From: T3Sed10-241 sp036751905 | GTDB lineage: Bacteria; Bacteroidota; Bacteroidia; Flavobacteriales_D; Cryomorphaceae | DNA length: 38,618 bases | NCBI GenBank assembly: GCA_036751905.1 | Contig: DAIOTP010000016.1 | Location: 1 to 38,618 of the forward strand | Reading direction: 5' to 3' | Shown here: piece after piece, positions 1-8,095 of the stretch | Layout of the letters: each line of letters begins with the position of its first letter | How positions within the stretch are numbered: position 1 is the first letter of the stretch | Made by a program: the position numbers and the translations under genes | The notes under the pieces: model-generated | What the model was told of the DNA's origin: nothing | Databases searched by the model: none | Seen by the model: the letters and a program-made list of their open reading frames with translations, nothing else

Positions 1-186
1 TTTTTGATAGGGATTTATTTTGCGCCTCAGGCCTCTGTTGTAGGCGAGGCTTTCCTGCATGTAGAACGCGCCTGAGCTCACTGGCTGAAAATTCGATGGC
101 AAGTTACGGTTTTACATACAGGTTGTATTGCAAATCATCGCTTTGGTTTTGAAAAATTCCTATATTGTGCGCTCAAAGACAAAGTG
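1..186. other. Leading non-coding stretch before the GH16 gene
   Basis: No gene is supported here. A hairpin can be drawn at 25-49: CCTC-ag-GCCT pairs with AGGC-GAGG, giving eight pairs with a two-base bulge. No U-run follows on either strand, so I do not call it a terminator. The stretch just before 187 is A/T-rich and may hold the promoter of the GH16 gene, but no clean TAnnTTTG box with a -33 partner is visible. Confidence 0.3.
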
Positions 187-1350
187 ATGCTACGATTTGC
201 CGCCCTGTTAACGACTGTTTTTTGTGCTTGTGCCCTCGCCGCACAATATCCGGCTGAGGCCACTACCAACGATGAGCCGCTTTTGCAGCAAATGCAGTCT
301 GCCAGCACCTCCCTATACCAGCAGCTCGTGTGGTCAGATGAATTTGACGGAAGTGGCGCCATCAACACCGAAAAATGGCACCACCAAACGCAGCTGCCCA
401 ATGGTTTTTCATGGTACAACGGGGAGCTACAGCACTATACCGACCGTGTGGAAAATGCCTACCTGGCCGATGGCAACTTGCACATCAAAGCCATTGCCGA
501 GAGCTATACCAACCAAGGCCACACAAAGCAATATACTTCTGCAAGGCTCAATTCCAAGTACGCTTTCACCTATGGGCGCGTGGAAGTCCGCGCCAAGCTC
601 CCTCAAGGTGCCGGCACCTGGCCAGCCATATGGACGCTCGGCAAGAACATTGCGGAGCCGGGCGGCTACTGGTTTGATCAATTCGGAACGGTGGCTTGGC
701 CCGCCTGCGGCGAAATCGACATCATGGAGCATTGGGGCGCCAATCCCAATTACGTTTCTAGCGCCATTCATACCCCCTCCTCCTTCGGCAATACGGTCAA
801 TGTGGGAGGCACGGTGCTGAATGATGTTTTCAACACATTTCACATTTATGAAATGGAATGGAGTCCCGACAAAATCACCTTCAGCGTGGATGGCAATGTG
901 ATTTACACTTACCAGCCTCCCGTTAAAAACGCCTCTACATGGCCCTTCGACAAAGAGCAATACCTCTTGCTTAACGTGGCGATCAATGGCAACATCACTC
1001 CTGCGTTCAGCTCCAGCGCAATGGTGATTGATTATGTGCGGGTGTATGAGGAAGGTCCCCCATCGAACGGTAACTACCTCATTACCCAATTTTTGCCAGA
1101 TGGGGTTTTGCTCATTTGGGATCCCCCTGCCGACGCCCAAAGCTGCGAAGTGCGCAGTGGCCCACAAGGAGGCACTGACCCCAACACAGCCACAGTGGCC
1201 AATGATGACCCACATTACCTGTTTGTGGAGCCTGCCGTATTTAGCCCTCCGGGCGACTATCAATGGCGGGTGCGCTGCACGCGCTCCAATGGCAGTACCA
1301 CACCCTTTTCAGCTTACCGCACGTTCAATTACAGCCCTTTTGTGGAGTAA
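187..1350 (+). CDS. Secreted glycoside hydrolase family 16 (beta-glucanase/laminarinase-like)
   Basis: Predicted to hydrolyse beta-1,3 or mixed-linkage glucans outside the cytoplasm. The N-terminus is a hydrophobic signal peptide (about residues 1-19, ending CALAA). The GH16 domain runs from about residue 45 (LVWSDEFDG) to about 287 (IDYVRVYEE). The catalytic signature ExDxxE is present as EIDIME, with E176 as nucleophile, D178 as assistant and E181 as acid/base by family knowledge. The last 95 residues or so look like a fibronectin-III-type beta-sandwich (WDPP near its start, YQWRVRC near its end). No clear type IX sorting domain is seen. An in-frame GTG at 184 precedes the ATG at 187; I chose the ATG. 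No polysaccharide-utilisation (SusC/SusD) genes are nearby. The exact substrate cannot be read from the sequence. Confidence 0.9.
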   Translation: MLRFAALLTTVFCACALAAQYPAEATTNDEPLLQQMQSASTSLYQQLVWSDEFDGSGAINTEKWHHQTQLPNGFSWYNGELQHYTDRVENAYLADGNLHIKAIAESYTNQGHTKQYTSARLNSKYAFTYGRVEVRAKLPQGAGTWPAIWTLGKNIAEPGGYWFDQFGTVAWPACGEIDIMEHWGANPNYVSSAIHTPSSFGNTVNVGGTVLNDVFNTFHIYEMEWSPDKITFSVDGNVIYTYQPPVKNASTWPFDKEQYLLLNVAINGNITPAFSSSAMVIDYVRVYEEGPPSNGNYLITQFLPDGVLLIWDPPADAQSCEVRSGPQGGTDPNTATVANDDPHYLFVEPAVFSPPGDYQWRVRCTRSNGSTTPFSAYRTFNYSPFVE

Positions 1351-1467
1351 TCACCGCAATAACACATTTTCAACAGAAGTCGCTATTTTGCATAAAAACG
1401 TTAATATTCCTGCCCAAAAAACGCTACAATCTTCACAATTTGGCACATATGTTAAATTTGCCGGAAA

Positions 1468-3264
1468 ATGAATACTCCGCGTAAACACACTTATGATTTT
1501 GGCTTAATTGGAAACTGTGCCTTCCTGGCCCTCATCGGCAAAGACACCAACATAGAGTGGATGTGCCTCCCTCGATTTGACTCCTCCCCTGTATTTGGCA
1601 AGTTGATTGGTGGCGAATCAGGTGGCGAGTTCAGCATAAGGCCTGAAGCACCTGATTATGGCTGCGAGCAGCGCTACATCACCAATACCAACATACTCAC
1701 TACCACCATCGATCTGGGCGAAAGCTCCTACTGCATCACCGATTTTGCACCGCGATTTATGCAACAGGACCGCTACTATAGGCCGCTTATGCTGATCCGC
1801 AAAATTGAACCCTTGCGCGGCAGCCCAAGGGTGAGGGTGGTGTGCAAGCCCATGGGCGATTATGGTCGACGGACATTGCAGGTAGAGCGCGGCAGCAACC
1901 ATATACGATACAGCGGTTTGCAAGAAAACTTGAGGCTGAGCACCAACATTCCGCTTGACTATGTTTTGGGCGAAAAATCTTTCGTGCTGCGCGAAACGAG
2001 CTATATGTTCTTTACATATGGTGTTCCTTTGGAGGGCCCTTTGCAGGAAACTGCTGAGCGGTTCATGGAGCGCACTCGCCTGTACTGGCAGCGCTGGGTG
2101 AAGAGCACAAGCATAGGCGCCAATTACCAGGAAGCCGTGATTCGCTCGGCGCTTACGCTGAAAATATGCCAGTATGAAGATACCGGCGCCATCATAGCTG
2201 CACCCACCACTTCTTTGCCCGAGTTCCCACATAGCACCCGCAATTGGGATTACCGGTACTGCTGGATGCGCGATACCTACTACACGCTCAATGCGTTCAA
2301 CAGCATTGGCCACTTTGAAGAAATGGAGAAGTATTTTTCATTTCTCGCCAACATACCCATGCCCAACGGGCGGCGCATACAACCGCTTTACGGCATTGGT
2401 GGTGAAGAGATGCTCACCGAGGAGGAACTTCCCTTGCCGGGCTACCTTGGCAATCAACCTGTGCGCAGGGGCAACGAGGCCTACACCCATATCCAAAATG
2501 ATGTATACGGTCAGATCCTCCTCGCGATCTTGCCCTTATTTGCCGATGAGCGCTTCCACAACCTGCCGGGGACAGATGCATCACAGTTGGTATCGACCCT
2601 GCTCGATAAAATTGAGATGACCATTGATGAGCCCGATGCAGGTATTTGGGAATTCCGCCATCAGGCGCATCGCCATGCCTATACCAACCTCTTTCAATGG
2701 GCGGGTTGCCATGCCGCGATCAAAATCGCCGACCGCAACGGACGACAAGACATCGTTCTGCGCGCCAAATCTCTGGCGGATAGAGCTGCAGCCCACATTG
2801 AAGCATGCTTTCTTCCAGATAGAAAAGCTTATGCCCAAGGCATCGGCAATACCCATATGGACGCCAGCACCTTGCAATTGATCAACATGGGCTACCTCGC
2901 ACCCGACTCGCCAAGGGCGCTGAGCCACCTCAAAGCACTTGAAGAAGATTTGCGCGCGGGAAAAGGGCTTTTTTACAGATACCTGCAAGTCGATGACTTT
3001 GGTAAGCCGGAAGCGACCTTTCTTATATGTGGTTTTTGGTATGCTGAGGCCCTCGCATGTGTGGGCCGAATCGACGACGCTATGGAAGCCTTTGAGGAAC
3101 TCGCCTCCAAGGCCAACCACCTTGGCCTGCTCAGTGAAGACATTGACGCGAGCGATGGCTCCATGTGGGGAAATTTCCCTCAAGCCTACAGCCATGTAGG
3201 ACTTGTAAATGCGGCTGCCCGCATCAACAACCGCCGCAACCGCCCTGGATTCCTGGAGCAATAG
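1468..3264 (+). CDS. Glycoside hydrolase family 15 protein (glucoamylase/trehalase-like)
   Basis: A 598-residue cytoplasmic protein (no signal peptide) with the two-part architecture of bacterial GH15 enzymes: an N-terminal beta-sandwich opening with YDFGLIGNCAFLALIG, then an alpha/alpha barrel beginning near NWDYRYCWMRD at about residue 260. The probable general acid is E395 in GIWEFR and the probable general base E557 in GLLSEDID; both assignments are by family pattern. The conserved GNFPQAYSH segment is present near the end. Members of this family cleave alpha-glucosidic bonds in maltodextrins or trehalose. The convergent neighbour makes trehalose, so a role in trehalose or glycogen turnover is a fair inference. 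A TAAATTTG box at 1453-1460 lies only 7 bases before the ATG, too close for an ordinary leader. Confidence 0.9.
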   Translation: MNTPRKHTYDFGLIGNCAFLALIGKDTNIEWMCLPRFDSSPVFGKLIGGESGGEFSIRPEAPDYGCEQRYITNTNILTTTIDLGESSYCITDFAPRFMQQDRYYRPLMLIRKIEPLRGSPRVRVVCKPMGDYGRRTLQVERGSNHIRYSGLQENLRLSTNIPLDYVLGEKSFVLRETSYMFFTYGVPLEGPLQETAERFMERTRLYWQRWVKSTSIGANYQEAVIRSALTLKICQYEDTGAIIAAPTTSLPEFPHSTRNWDYRYCWMRDTYYTLNAFNSIGHFEEMEKYFSFLANIPMPNGRRIQPLYGIGGEEMLTEEELPLPGYLGNQPVRRGNEAYTHIQNDVYGQILLAILPLFADERFHNLPGTDASQLVSTLLDKIEMTIDEPDAGIWEFRHQAHRHAYTNLFQWAGCHAAIKIADRNGRQDIVLRAKSLADRAAAHIEACFLPDRKAYAQGIGNTHMDASTLQLINMGYLAPDSPRALSHLKALEEDLRAGKGLFYRYLQVDDFGKPEATFLICGFWYAEALACVGRIDDAMEAFEELASKANHLGLLSEDIDASDGSMWGNFPQAYSHVGLVNAAARINNRRNRPGFLEQ

Positions 3265-3414
3265 CAGCTGCCTCCTTCCCTACAGGTCGATTTTATTCTG
3301 GGCTATCTGCTACGGGTATCATGTGCGGGCGCTTCATTTTTTTTTGCACAACCATGGCACATGACCCATCAGTAAAGGTATACCGTATATGTGGGGGCCA
3401 CGTTTGGGAAGCCT

Positions 3415-5616
3415 TCATGACAAGGATTTTACCTCGGATGCGAGTAATCTGAGCAAGCTATGCACATCATTCACTGCCTCAATTGCAAACCGCGCATGGG
3501 AACTGCCTGGCCCTACTTTTATGGTAAATGCCTCCCTGGGAAGCGCTTTGAACATGTCCTCGTCGGTGGTGTCGTCGCCAATGCACAGGATGAAATCCGC
3601 GGCTGTACGCTGCTCCCATGCTGAAGCTGCGCGCCCTTTGTTGATGGCGTCGGGCTTCACTTCTACCACATAGTCTCCGTCGAGTACCTGAAAGCCTTTT
3701 TCGCCGAGCATGTGTTTCAGGTGGCTGGTGAGCTCACTTTTTCGCATTTCGCCGAGGCCTTTTTCCACCTTGCGGTAATGCCATGCGAGCGAATGGCTTT
3801 TTGTTTCAATGAAGGAACCCGGCGTACGGTCTACATAGAATTCCATGATCTCATGCGCTTTGCCCTGCCATGCGGCATCCCTCACGCTTTCATCTGTGCT
3901 CCACTCTTCGCCCGTAGGGCGGCGCCACACGCCATGCTCTGCCACGAGGTGCACAGGCAAGTCGCCCAACCACTGCTCCAAGGTATCGTGCTTGCGTCCA
4001 CTGATAATGACCACTTCATTTTCCGTAACATTTGCCAACTCTGAGAGCATTTTGCGCAGGGCATCGCCAGGTGCGCAATCGAGCGGATCCGTATGAAACC
4101 GTACAAGGGTGCCGTCATAATCGAGCAAAAGCAAGCGTTTTGTCGCACCTTGGTAAGCCTCCTGCAAGCCATCCAGATCAGCTTGCTTGAGCAAAGGGGT
4201 TGATAGGGTGGCTTGCATGTCCTTAACCTGCTTTAGGTTGTCGAAAAACAGTTTCACCCACTGGAAAATGTTGTACTTGCGCAGTCCGTCCTGCATGATG
4301 CGCATGCGGCGCTGCTGCTCTTCCACGGGCATTTGCAGGGCTTGATACAGGGCATCGACCATTTGGTTTTGGTCGGTAGGATTTACAAGAATGGCATCCG
4401 AAAGTTCTTTGGCAGCTCCTGCCATCTCACTAAGTATGAGCACACCATCTTGCTTTGTGCGGGAGGCCACGTACTCCTTGCACACAAGGTTCATGCCATC
4501 GCGCACGGGAGTGATGAGCGCCACATCGCACATGCGGTAGAAGGCACCCAAAGCCCTAAACGGATAGCTCCTGTAGAAGTAATGAATAGGCTGCCAGCTC
4601 ATGCGGCCATACTTGGAATTGATTTTTCCAACGAGCTCATCCACTTGCTCCTTGAGGAGTTGATAATCGGGTACTTCATCGCGTGAAGGCACCACGATCA
4701 GCAAGAGTGATACCTTCTCCTTGTATTCCGGATAGTGGTCCAGGAATTGATCAAAGGCCTGCAAGCGTTGGGGAATGCCCTTTGAATAGTCCAGCCGATC
4801 CATGGAGAGGAGCAAGCGCTGCGGTCCTATATTTTTGCGGTAACGCTCTTCGCGCTCAATGGTCTCGGGGTGTACGGCATTCTGGGCATACTTTTCATAA
4901 TCGATACCCATAGGCAGTGGGTCGGCTACCACCACGCGCTGATCGAGCTGTATGCGGTTGCCGCTGTACGGATAGCCTGCCAGCCTGTGCACAGAGCTCA
5001 GAAAGTGGCGCATATCATCATAGGTATGAAACCCGAGATAGTCAGCGCCGAGCATCCCTTCAAGCAGCTCCCGGCGCCACGGAAGTATGCGAAACACTTC
5101 GTAGGAGGGGAAGGGAATATGCTGGAAAAAACCGATTGTCATTTGCGGAAAACGCTCCCGCAGCATACCTGGCAATAGGAGCAATTGATAATCGTGCACC
5201 CAGATGGTGTCGCCCGGATTGGCGTATAGGGCTATGGCTTCCGCGAATTTTCGGTTTACCGCCACGTATGCCTCCCAATGGCTTTGATTGTACTGAATAT
5301 ATTGAAGGAAATAATGAAATGCAGGCCAGAGGGTCTGGTTGCTAAATCCCAAATAGAATGCATCAAGTTCTCGCTCCGTGAGGAACACAGGCCTCATGCT
5401 CTCGCGTGTGAGGCCTTTGGTGACTTCCGCTTTCACACTGTCGCGTTCGAAACTTGCTCCTGGCCAGCCCACCCATATGTTGTCACCCTCTTTGTAAATG
5501 GAGCCAAGGGCCGTAGCAAGTCCCCCTTCGCTCGGTACATAGCTCAGGCTGTCGCCGTTCTTTTCAATCCGAACGGGTAGCCGGTTTGATACAATAATGG
5601 TCTTTGTTGCAGTCAT
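3415..5616 (-). CDS. otsAB: Bifunctional trehalose-6-phosphate synthase / trehalose-phosphatase
   Basis: A 733-residue fusion that makes trehalose-6-phosphate from UDP-glucose and glucose-6-phosphate, then removes the phosphate. The N-terminal GT20 domain begins at residue 7 with IIVSNRLPV and contains the family segments WVGWPG and HDYQLLLLPGMLRE. The C-terminal HAD phosphatase begins near residue 494 with DYDGTL (nucleophile D499, D501), followed by a later GDDTTDED motif. The open frame reaches back to 5691, but homology starts at MTATKTIIVSNR, so I use the ATG at 5616. The gene converges on the GH15 gene with a 150-base gap, giving a compact trehalose make-and-break module. Trehalose is a common osmoprotectant and desiccation protectant, which fits the stress-like genes upstream. 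Confidence 0.95.
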   Translation of the reverse strand: MTATKTIIVSNRLPVRIEKNGDSLSYVPSEGGLATALGSIYKEGDNIWVGWPGASFERDSVKAEVTKGLTRESMRPVFLTERELDAFYLGFSNQTLWPAFHYFLQYIQYNQSHWEAYVAVNRKFAEAIALYANPGDTIWVHDYQLLLLPGMLRERFPQMTIGFFQHIPFPSYEVFRILPWRRELLEGMLGADYLGFHTYDDMRHFLSSVHRLAGYPYSGNRIQLDQRVVVADPLPMGIDYEKYAQNAVHPETIEREERYRKNIGPQRLLLSMDRLDYSKGIPQRLQAFDQFLDHYPEYKEKVSLLLIVVPSRDEVPDYQLLKEQVDELVGKINSKYGRMSWQPIHYFYRSYPFRALGAFYRMCDVALITPVRDGMNLVCKEYVASRTKQDGVLILSEMAGAAKELSDAILVNPTDQNQMVDALYQALQMPVEEQQRRMRIMQDGLRKYNIFQWVKLFFDNLKQVKDMQATLSTPLLKQADLDGLQEAYQGATKRLLLLDYDGTLVRFHTDPLDCAPGDALRKMLSELANVTENEVVIISGRKHDTLEQWLGDLPVHLVAEHGVWRRPTGEEWSTDESVRDAAWQGKAHEIMEFYVDRTPGSFIETKSHSLAWHYRKVEKGLGEMRKSELTSHLKHMLGEKGFQVLDGDYVVEVKPDAINKGRAASAWEQRTAADFILCIGDDTTDEDMFKALPREAFTIKVGPGSSHARFAIEAVNDVHSLLRLLASEVKSLS

Positions 5617-5806
5617 AAGTATTTGCTGATTTTGGCTTTTGCCCAATATACTAAAAATGACTGAAATAAGCAATCTTATTGATCCAAACACCTATTTGCT
5701 GCAAAATACGCGGCATCTGCGCCCCAATAATGCAAACAATTCATATTTGCTGCCGATCTGGTTTCCGACCCAGCACGACATGTGATCATTCGGCATTTCA
5801 TGCTCA

Positions 5807-5842
5807 TACAAGAAAGGGGCTGGCCGCTTACGACTCAGCCCC
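5807..5842 (-). terminator. Rho-independent terminator after the first PRC-barrel gene
   Basis: Reading the minus strand, GGGGCTG (from 5842) pairs with CAGCCCC (to 5816) across a 13-base loop, and the stem is followed by TTTCTTG. It lies about 30 bases beyond the stop codon of the PRC-barrel gene and separates it from otsAB. The U-tract is short, so efficiency is uncertain. Confidence 0.5.
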
Positions 5843-5873
5843 CAATTGGCTTGTTCTGTTTGGAGTCAGTTAT

Positions 5874-6395
5874 TTAAAAAAGTCCTGAACCCGGCTTGGT
5901 GCGTAGCCTTTCGTCAGTTTGCGCATCGCTTGAATGAAGTAACCCGTCACGGGTACCTTCCAATTCATTGTTGCCAAACACTTCCGAACGCCCTGCCTCA
6001 TCACGGTCCAAACGGCCCTCATTGTGTGATTGTTCGTAGCGTGAAGTGCGTCCATAATACGTATACACTTCCCCCACAAACTCATGTTGTGGACCTGATG
6101 GCCAATTGTCTTTATCGAATCCGGGCGAATCTTCCAGCCGTTCCTTACTTACATCGAGCATGGCTTCTTTCTGCTCAGGACGAAATTCAAACTCTTCCAA
6201 AGGGATGGCGAAATACTTGCTGTCCAAATTTAGGAATCCAGTATCAACAGAAAGTACTGCGTAGAGTACCTCTCCGCTGTCGATATCAATCATAATGTCC
6301 TTAATGCTCCCTATAGTTTCCAAAGCAGGGTTGAGGACAGTCGTTCCACTTATTGAAGAGGTGGAAATAGCGTGTGGATTGTTGGGTGATTTCAT
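5874..6395 (-). CDS. PRC-barrel domain protein (copy 1)
   Basis: A 173-residue soluble protein without a signal peptide. The first 75 residues or so form a PRC-barrel fold (ETIGSIKDIMIDIDSGEVLYAVLSV, read in pieces), followed by a conserved FDKDNWPSGPQ segment and a polar, charged tail rich in R, E and D. PRC barrels bind protein or RNA partners; in stress-related bacterial proteins of this shape the exact role is unknown. It is clearly paralogous to the gene at 12207-12716: the two share almost every residue around VLSVDTGFLNL, SKYFAIPL and the NWPSGPQ block, and diverge in the tail. A sigma-54-like GGCGC-N5-TTGA element lies 39 bases before the start codon. Confidence 0.85.
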   Translation of the reverse strand: MKSPNNPHAISTSSISGTTVLNPALETIGSIKDIMIDIDSGEVLYAVLSVDTGFLNLDSKYFAIPLEEFEFRPEQKEAMLDVSKERLEDSPGFDKDNWPSGPQHEFVGEVYTYYGRTSRYEQSHNEGRLDRDEAGRSEVFGNNELEGTRDGLLHSSDAQTDERLRTKPGSGLF

Positions 6396-6434
6396 GATAA
6401 ATTAAGTTAGGTTTGTGAATATGGTATGAAACCT

Positions 6435-6450
6435 TCAAGATTCGCGCCAT
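6435..6450 (-). promoter_or_regulatory. Sigma-54-like -24/-12 promoter of PRC-barrel copy 1
   Basis: On the minus strand the sequence reads TGGCGCG-AATC-TTGA, i.e. GGCGC-N5-TTGA. The sigma-54 consensus is TGGCACG-N4-TTGC, so spacing is exact and only the A of GGCAC and the final C differ. The TTGA ends 39 bases before the ATG at 6395, implying a leader of roughly 28 bases. The same element with the same TTGA ending precedes three other genes here (13174-13188, 13956-13970, 14895-14909). A ten-base perfect palindrome at 6577-6586 lies about 130 bases upstream. Confidence 0.45.
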
Positions 6451-6685
6451 GACCATTTTGGCGTGATTTTCAGGAGTGTAATTTGCAAACGGCATTGGGT
6501 CATGGGGGACTTTATACCCACTGTGGCCGAGACGCACCACAGCCAGAGGAGATCTCTAAATTTGGGCACTGCGTGCTATGGCCATACCATGGGTGCACAG
6601 CGAGCAGCCATTGGAGCCATCACCTTGTACGCGCATTCCCCAGCCCTCACCAGCGTGAGATCATGGTGGGTGACTCCATGTGAGC

Positions 6686-8095
6686 CTATTGATCAAGGCT
6701 CCATTGCCATTCGTGGCTGTGTCCTGGCACGATATTTTTTGCCAGCGGGAAGAGGTGTGCTTCACTTTCGTAAAAATGCATAAAATAGCCGGCGGTGTTC
6801 ACAAAGCACACGAGATCACCGGGCATAGGCATGTGTGGGAACCTTATCTTTCTTTTCAGTATCAGCTCCTGCTCAAGACAGTACGCCCCCACCAAATACC
6901 CTTCACACGGATCCTCTTTTTGTTCCGACAGCGGAACGAATACAGGATCAACAAGGAAATCCTCGCTGGAGGTACGCATCTGTGTGCGGTTCATTTCCAG
7001 GCCAATGAGCAGCCTTCCCGTGAAGTCATATTTGCGGAAAGCAACTTTGGCTACAGTCATCCCACACTGGTCGAGCAGCGAACGACCCGGCTCCAGACGG
7101 ACCTCAATATTGTGTTGTGCAAAACGCTCGTGCAGGGGCTGCCCCAGATGCTGCCATTGCAACACCTTCTTCAAAAAATGCTCCTTTCCGGATGCGTTCC
7201 AATAAGGATAAACATTGGGCTCACCCAGTGGCTCACCCTGATGCACATACATGCCCAAAGGGTCATTGCGAAAAGTGATTTCACTCCGATCAGCCTTTAA
7301 AGCCGCGCGCAGCTGGGTGTGAAAGTGGGTCCACTGCTCCTCTGATCGAAGGTAATTCATCAAAATACCACCTCCCAGGTCGATGTAATCTGTATGGAGC
7401 CCTGCGGTAGTCAGTTGCCGAGCAATGTCTATACAAGCATGTGCTGCCAAGGCCCGCTCTTCAATCGAATATCCGTTGAGGTGGAAATGAAGTCCTCTGT
7501 ATATCAACCGGTCATAGGCAGCGTGTGCTCTCAAATGTTCGCGTGCGAAGGTGAAAAAATGATCGGCATCAAAGCCAAACCTCGAGTACAGCTTGCGTCC
7601 CTTGATGCGGAAACCACCCAGCCTGAAACCTACTTCGAGTGTTTTGCCCTGCTCTGTAAGTATGTCCTGAAGCAGGCTGCACTCGTCGGTATTGTCGAGC
7701 ATTACCGGAACGCCATGTGCAACGGCCATTTCGAGCAATTCCCTGTTCTTCACCGCAGCGGTGACGATCAATTTTTGCGGATTCATTCCAGCTTCAAGAC
7801 ACTGATGCAGTTCATTGTAGCTCGCCGTATCCACACCAAAATCCGCTGTTTTGGCTGCCTTTACAAAACACAGGGCTTTGTTTGCTTTACGCGCGAAATA
7901 TATACCATGTCTTAGCCCTAAATCGCTGATTACATTACTGTAAGCCTTTTGATTTTCTAGAAAGGGATTGGTTTGCAAAAGATTCACCGGAGAGCCATGC
8001 TCGGCAATGAGCGCGTTCAGCCCATGGGGTTTGCTGAGTACCTCAGCCATCCACCCACTCACAATGGGTTCAAGCGCAGGTAGTGATGTTTGCAT
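6686..8095 (-). CDS. Y4yA-like PLP-dependent decarboxylase (alanine racemase fold III)
   Basis: A 469-residue cytoplasmic enzyme of the ornithine/diaminopimelate decarboxylase superfamily, closest in appearance to the Y4yA group rather than to LysA. The PLP lysine is K70 in YFARKANK. The glycine loop IDLGGG and the LEPGRSLLDQCG segment, which bind the cofactor phosphate and the substrate carboxylate in this superfamily, are present. A C-terminal beta domain contains GAYCLEQELI and the NTAGYFMHF region. The expected reaction is decarboxylation of an amino-acid-derived substrate; the actual substrate is unknown. It overlaps the upstream FAD/NAD(P) gene by 26 bases, so the two are almost certainly co-translated. 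In staphyloferrin B synthesis the comparable enzyme is SbnH, but the siderophore synthetases are missing here. Confidence 0.8.
   Translation of the reverse strand: MQTSLPALEPIVSGWMAEVLSKPHGLNALIAEHGSPVNLLQTNPFLENQKAYSNVISDLGLRHGIYFARKANKALCFVKAAKTADFGVDTASYNELHQCLEAGMNPQKLIVTAAVKNRELLEMAVAHGVPVMLDNTDECSLLQDILTEQGKTLEVGFRLGGFRIKGRKLYSRFGFDADHFFTFAREHLRAHAAYDRLIYRGLHFHLNGYSIEERALAAHACIDIARQLTTAGLHTDYIDLGGGILMNYLRSEEQWTHFHTQLRAALKADRSEITFRNDPLGMYVHQGEPLGEPNVYPYWNASGKEHFLKKVLQWQHLGQPLHERFAQHNIEVRLEPGRSLLDQCGMTVAKVAFRKYDFTGRLLIGLEMNRTQMRTSSEDFLVDPVFVPLSEQKEDPCEGYLVGAYCLEQELILKRKIRFPHMPMPGDLVCFVNTAGYFMHFYESEAHLFPLAKNIVPGHSHEWQWSLDQ

Noticed and set aside
427..1263. Long minus-strand open frame antisense to the GH16 gene
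   Set aside because: It has no recognisable domain, and the plus-strand frame has a signal peptide and full GH16 motifs. Treated as a shadow frame.
1439..1460. TTTGGCAC-N5-TTAA (sigma-54-like) overlapping TAAATTTG before the GH15 gene
   Set aside because: Both would start transcription at or inside the start codon, unlike the 32-40 base spacing of the other elements, and the -12 part reads TTAA.
3337..3345. Nine-T run between the convergent GH15 and otsAB genes
   Set aside because: No stable stem precedes it on either strand, so it was not called a terminator.
6557..6564. TAAATTTG box on the plus strand in the PRC-barrel upstream region
   Set aside because: No plus-strand gene follows; the downstream plus-strand frames are antisense to the Y4yA-like gene.
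6646..6659. CTCAC-gctg-GTGAG hairpin downstream of the Y4yA-like gene
   Set aside because: The stem is five pairs and no U-run follows on the minus strand, so it is not a convincing terminator.
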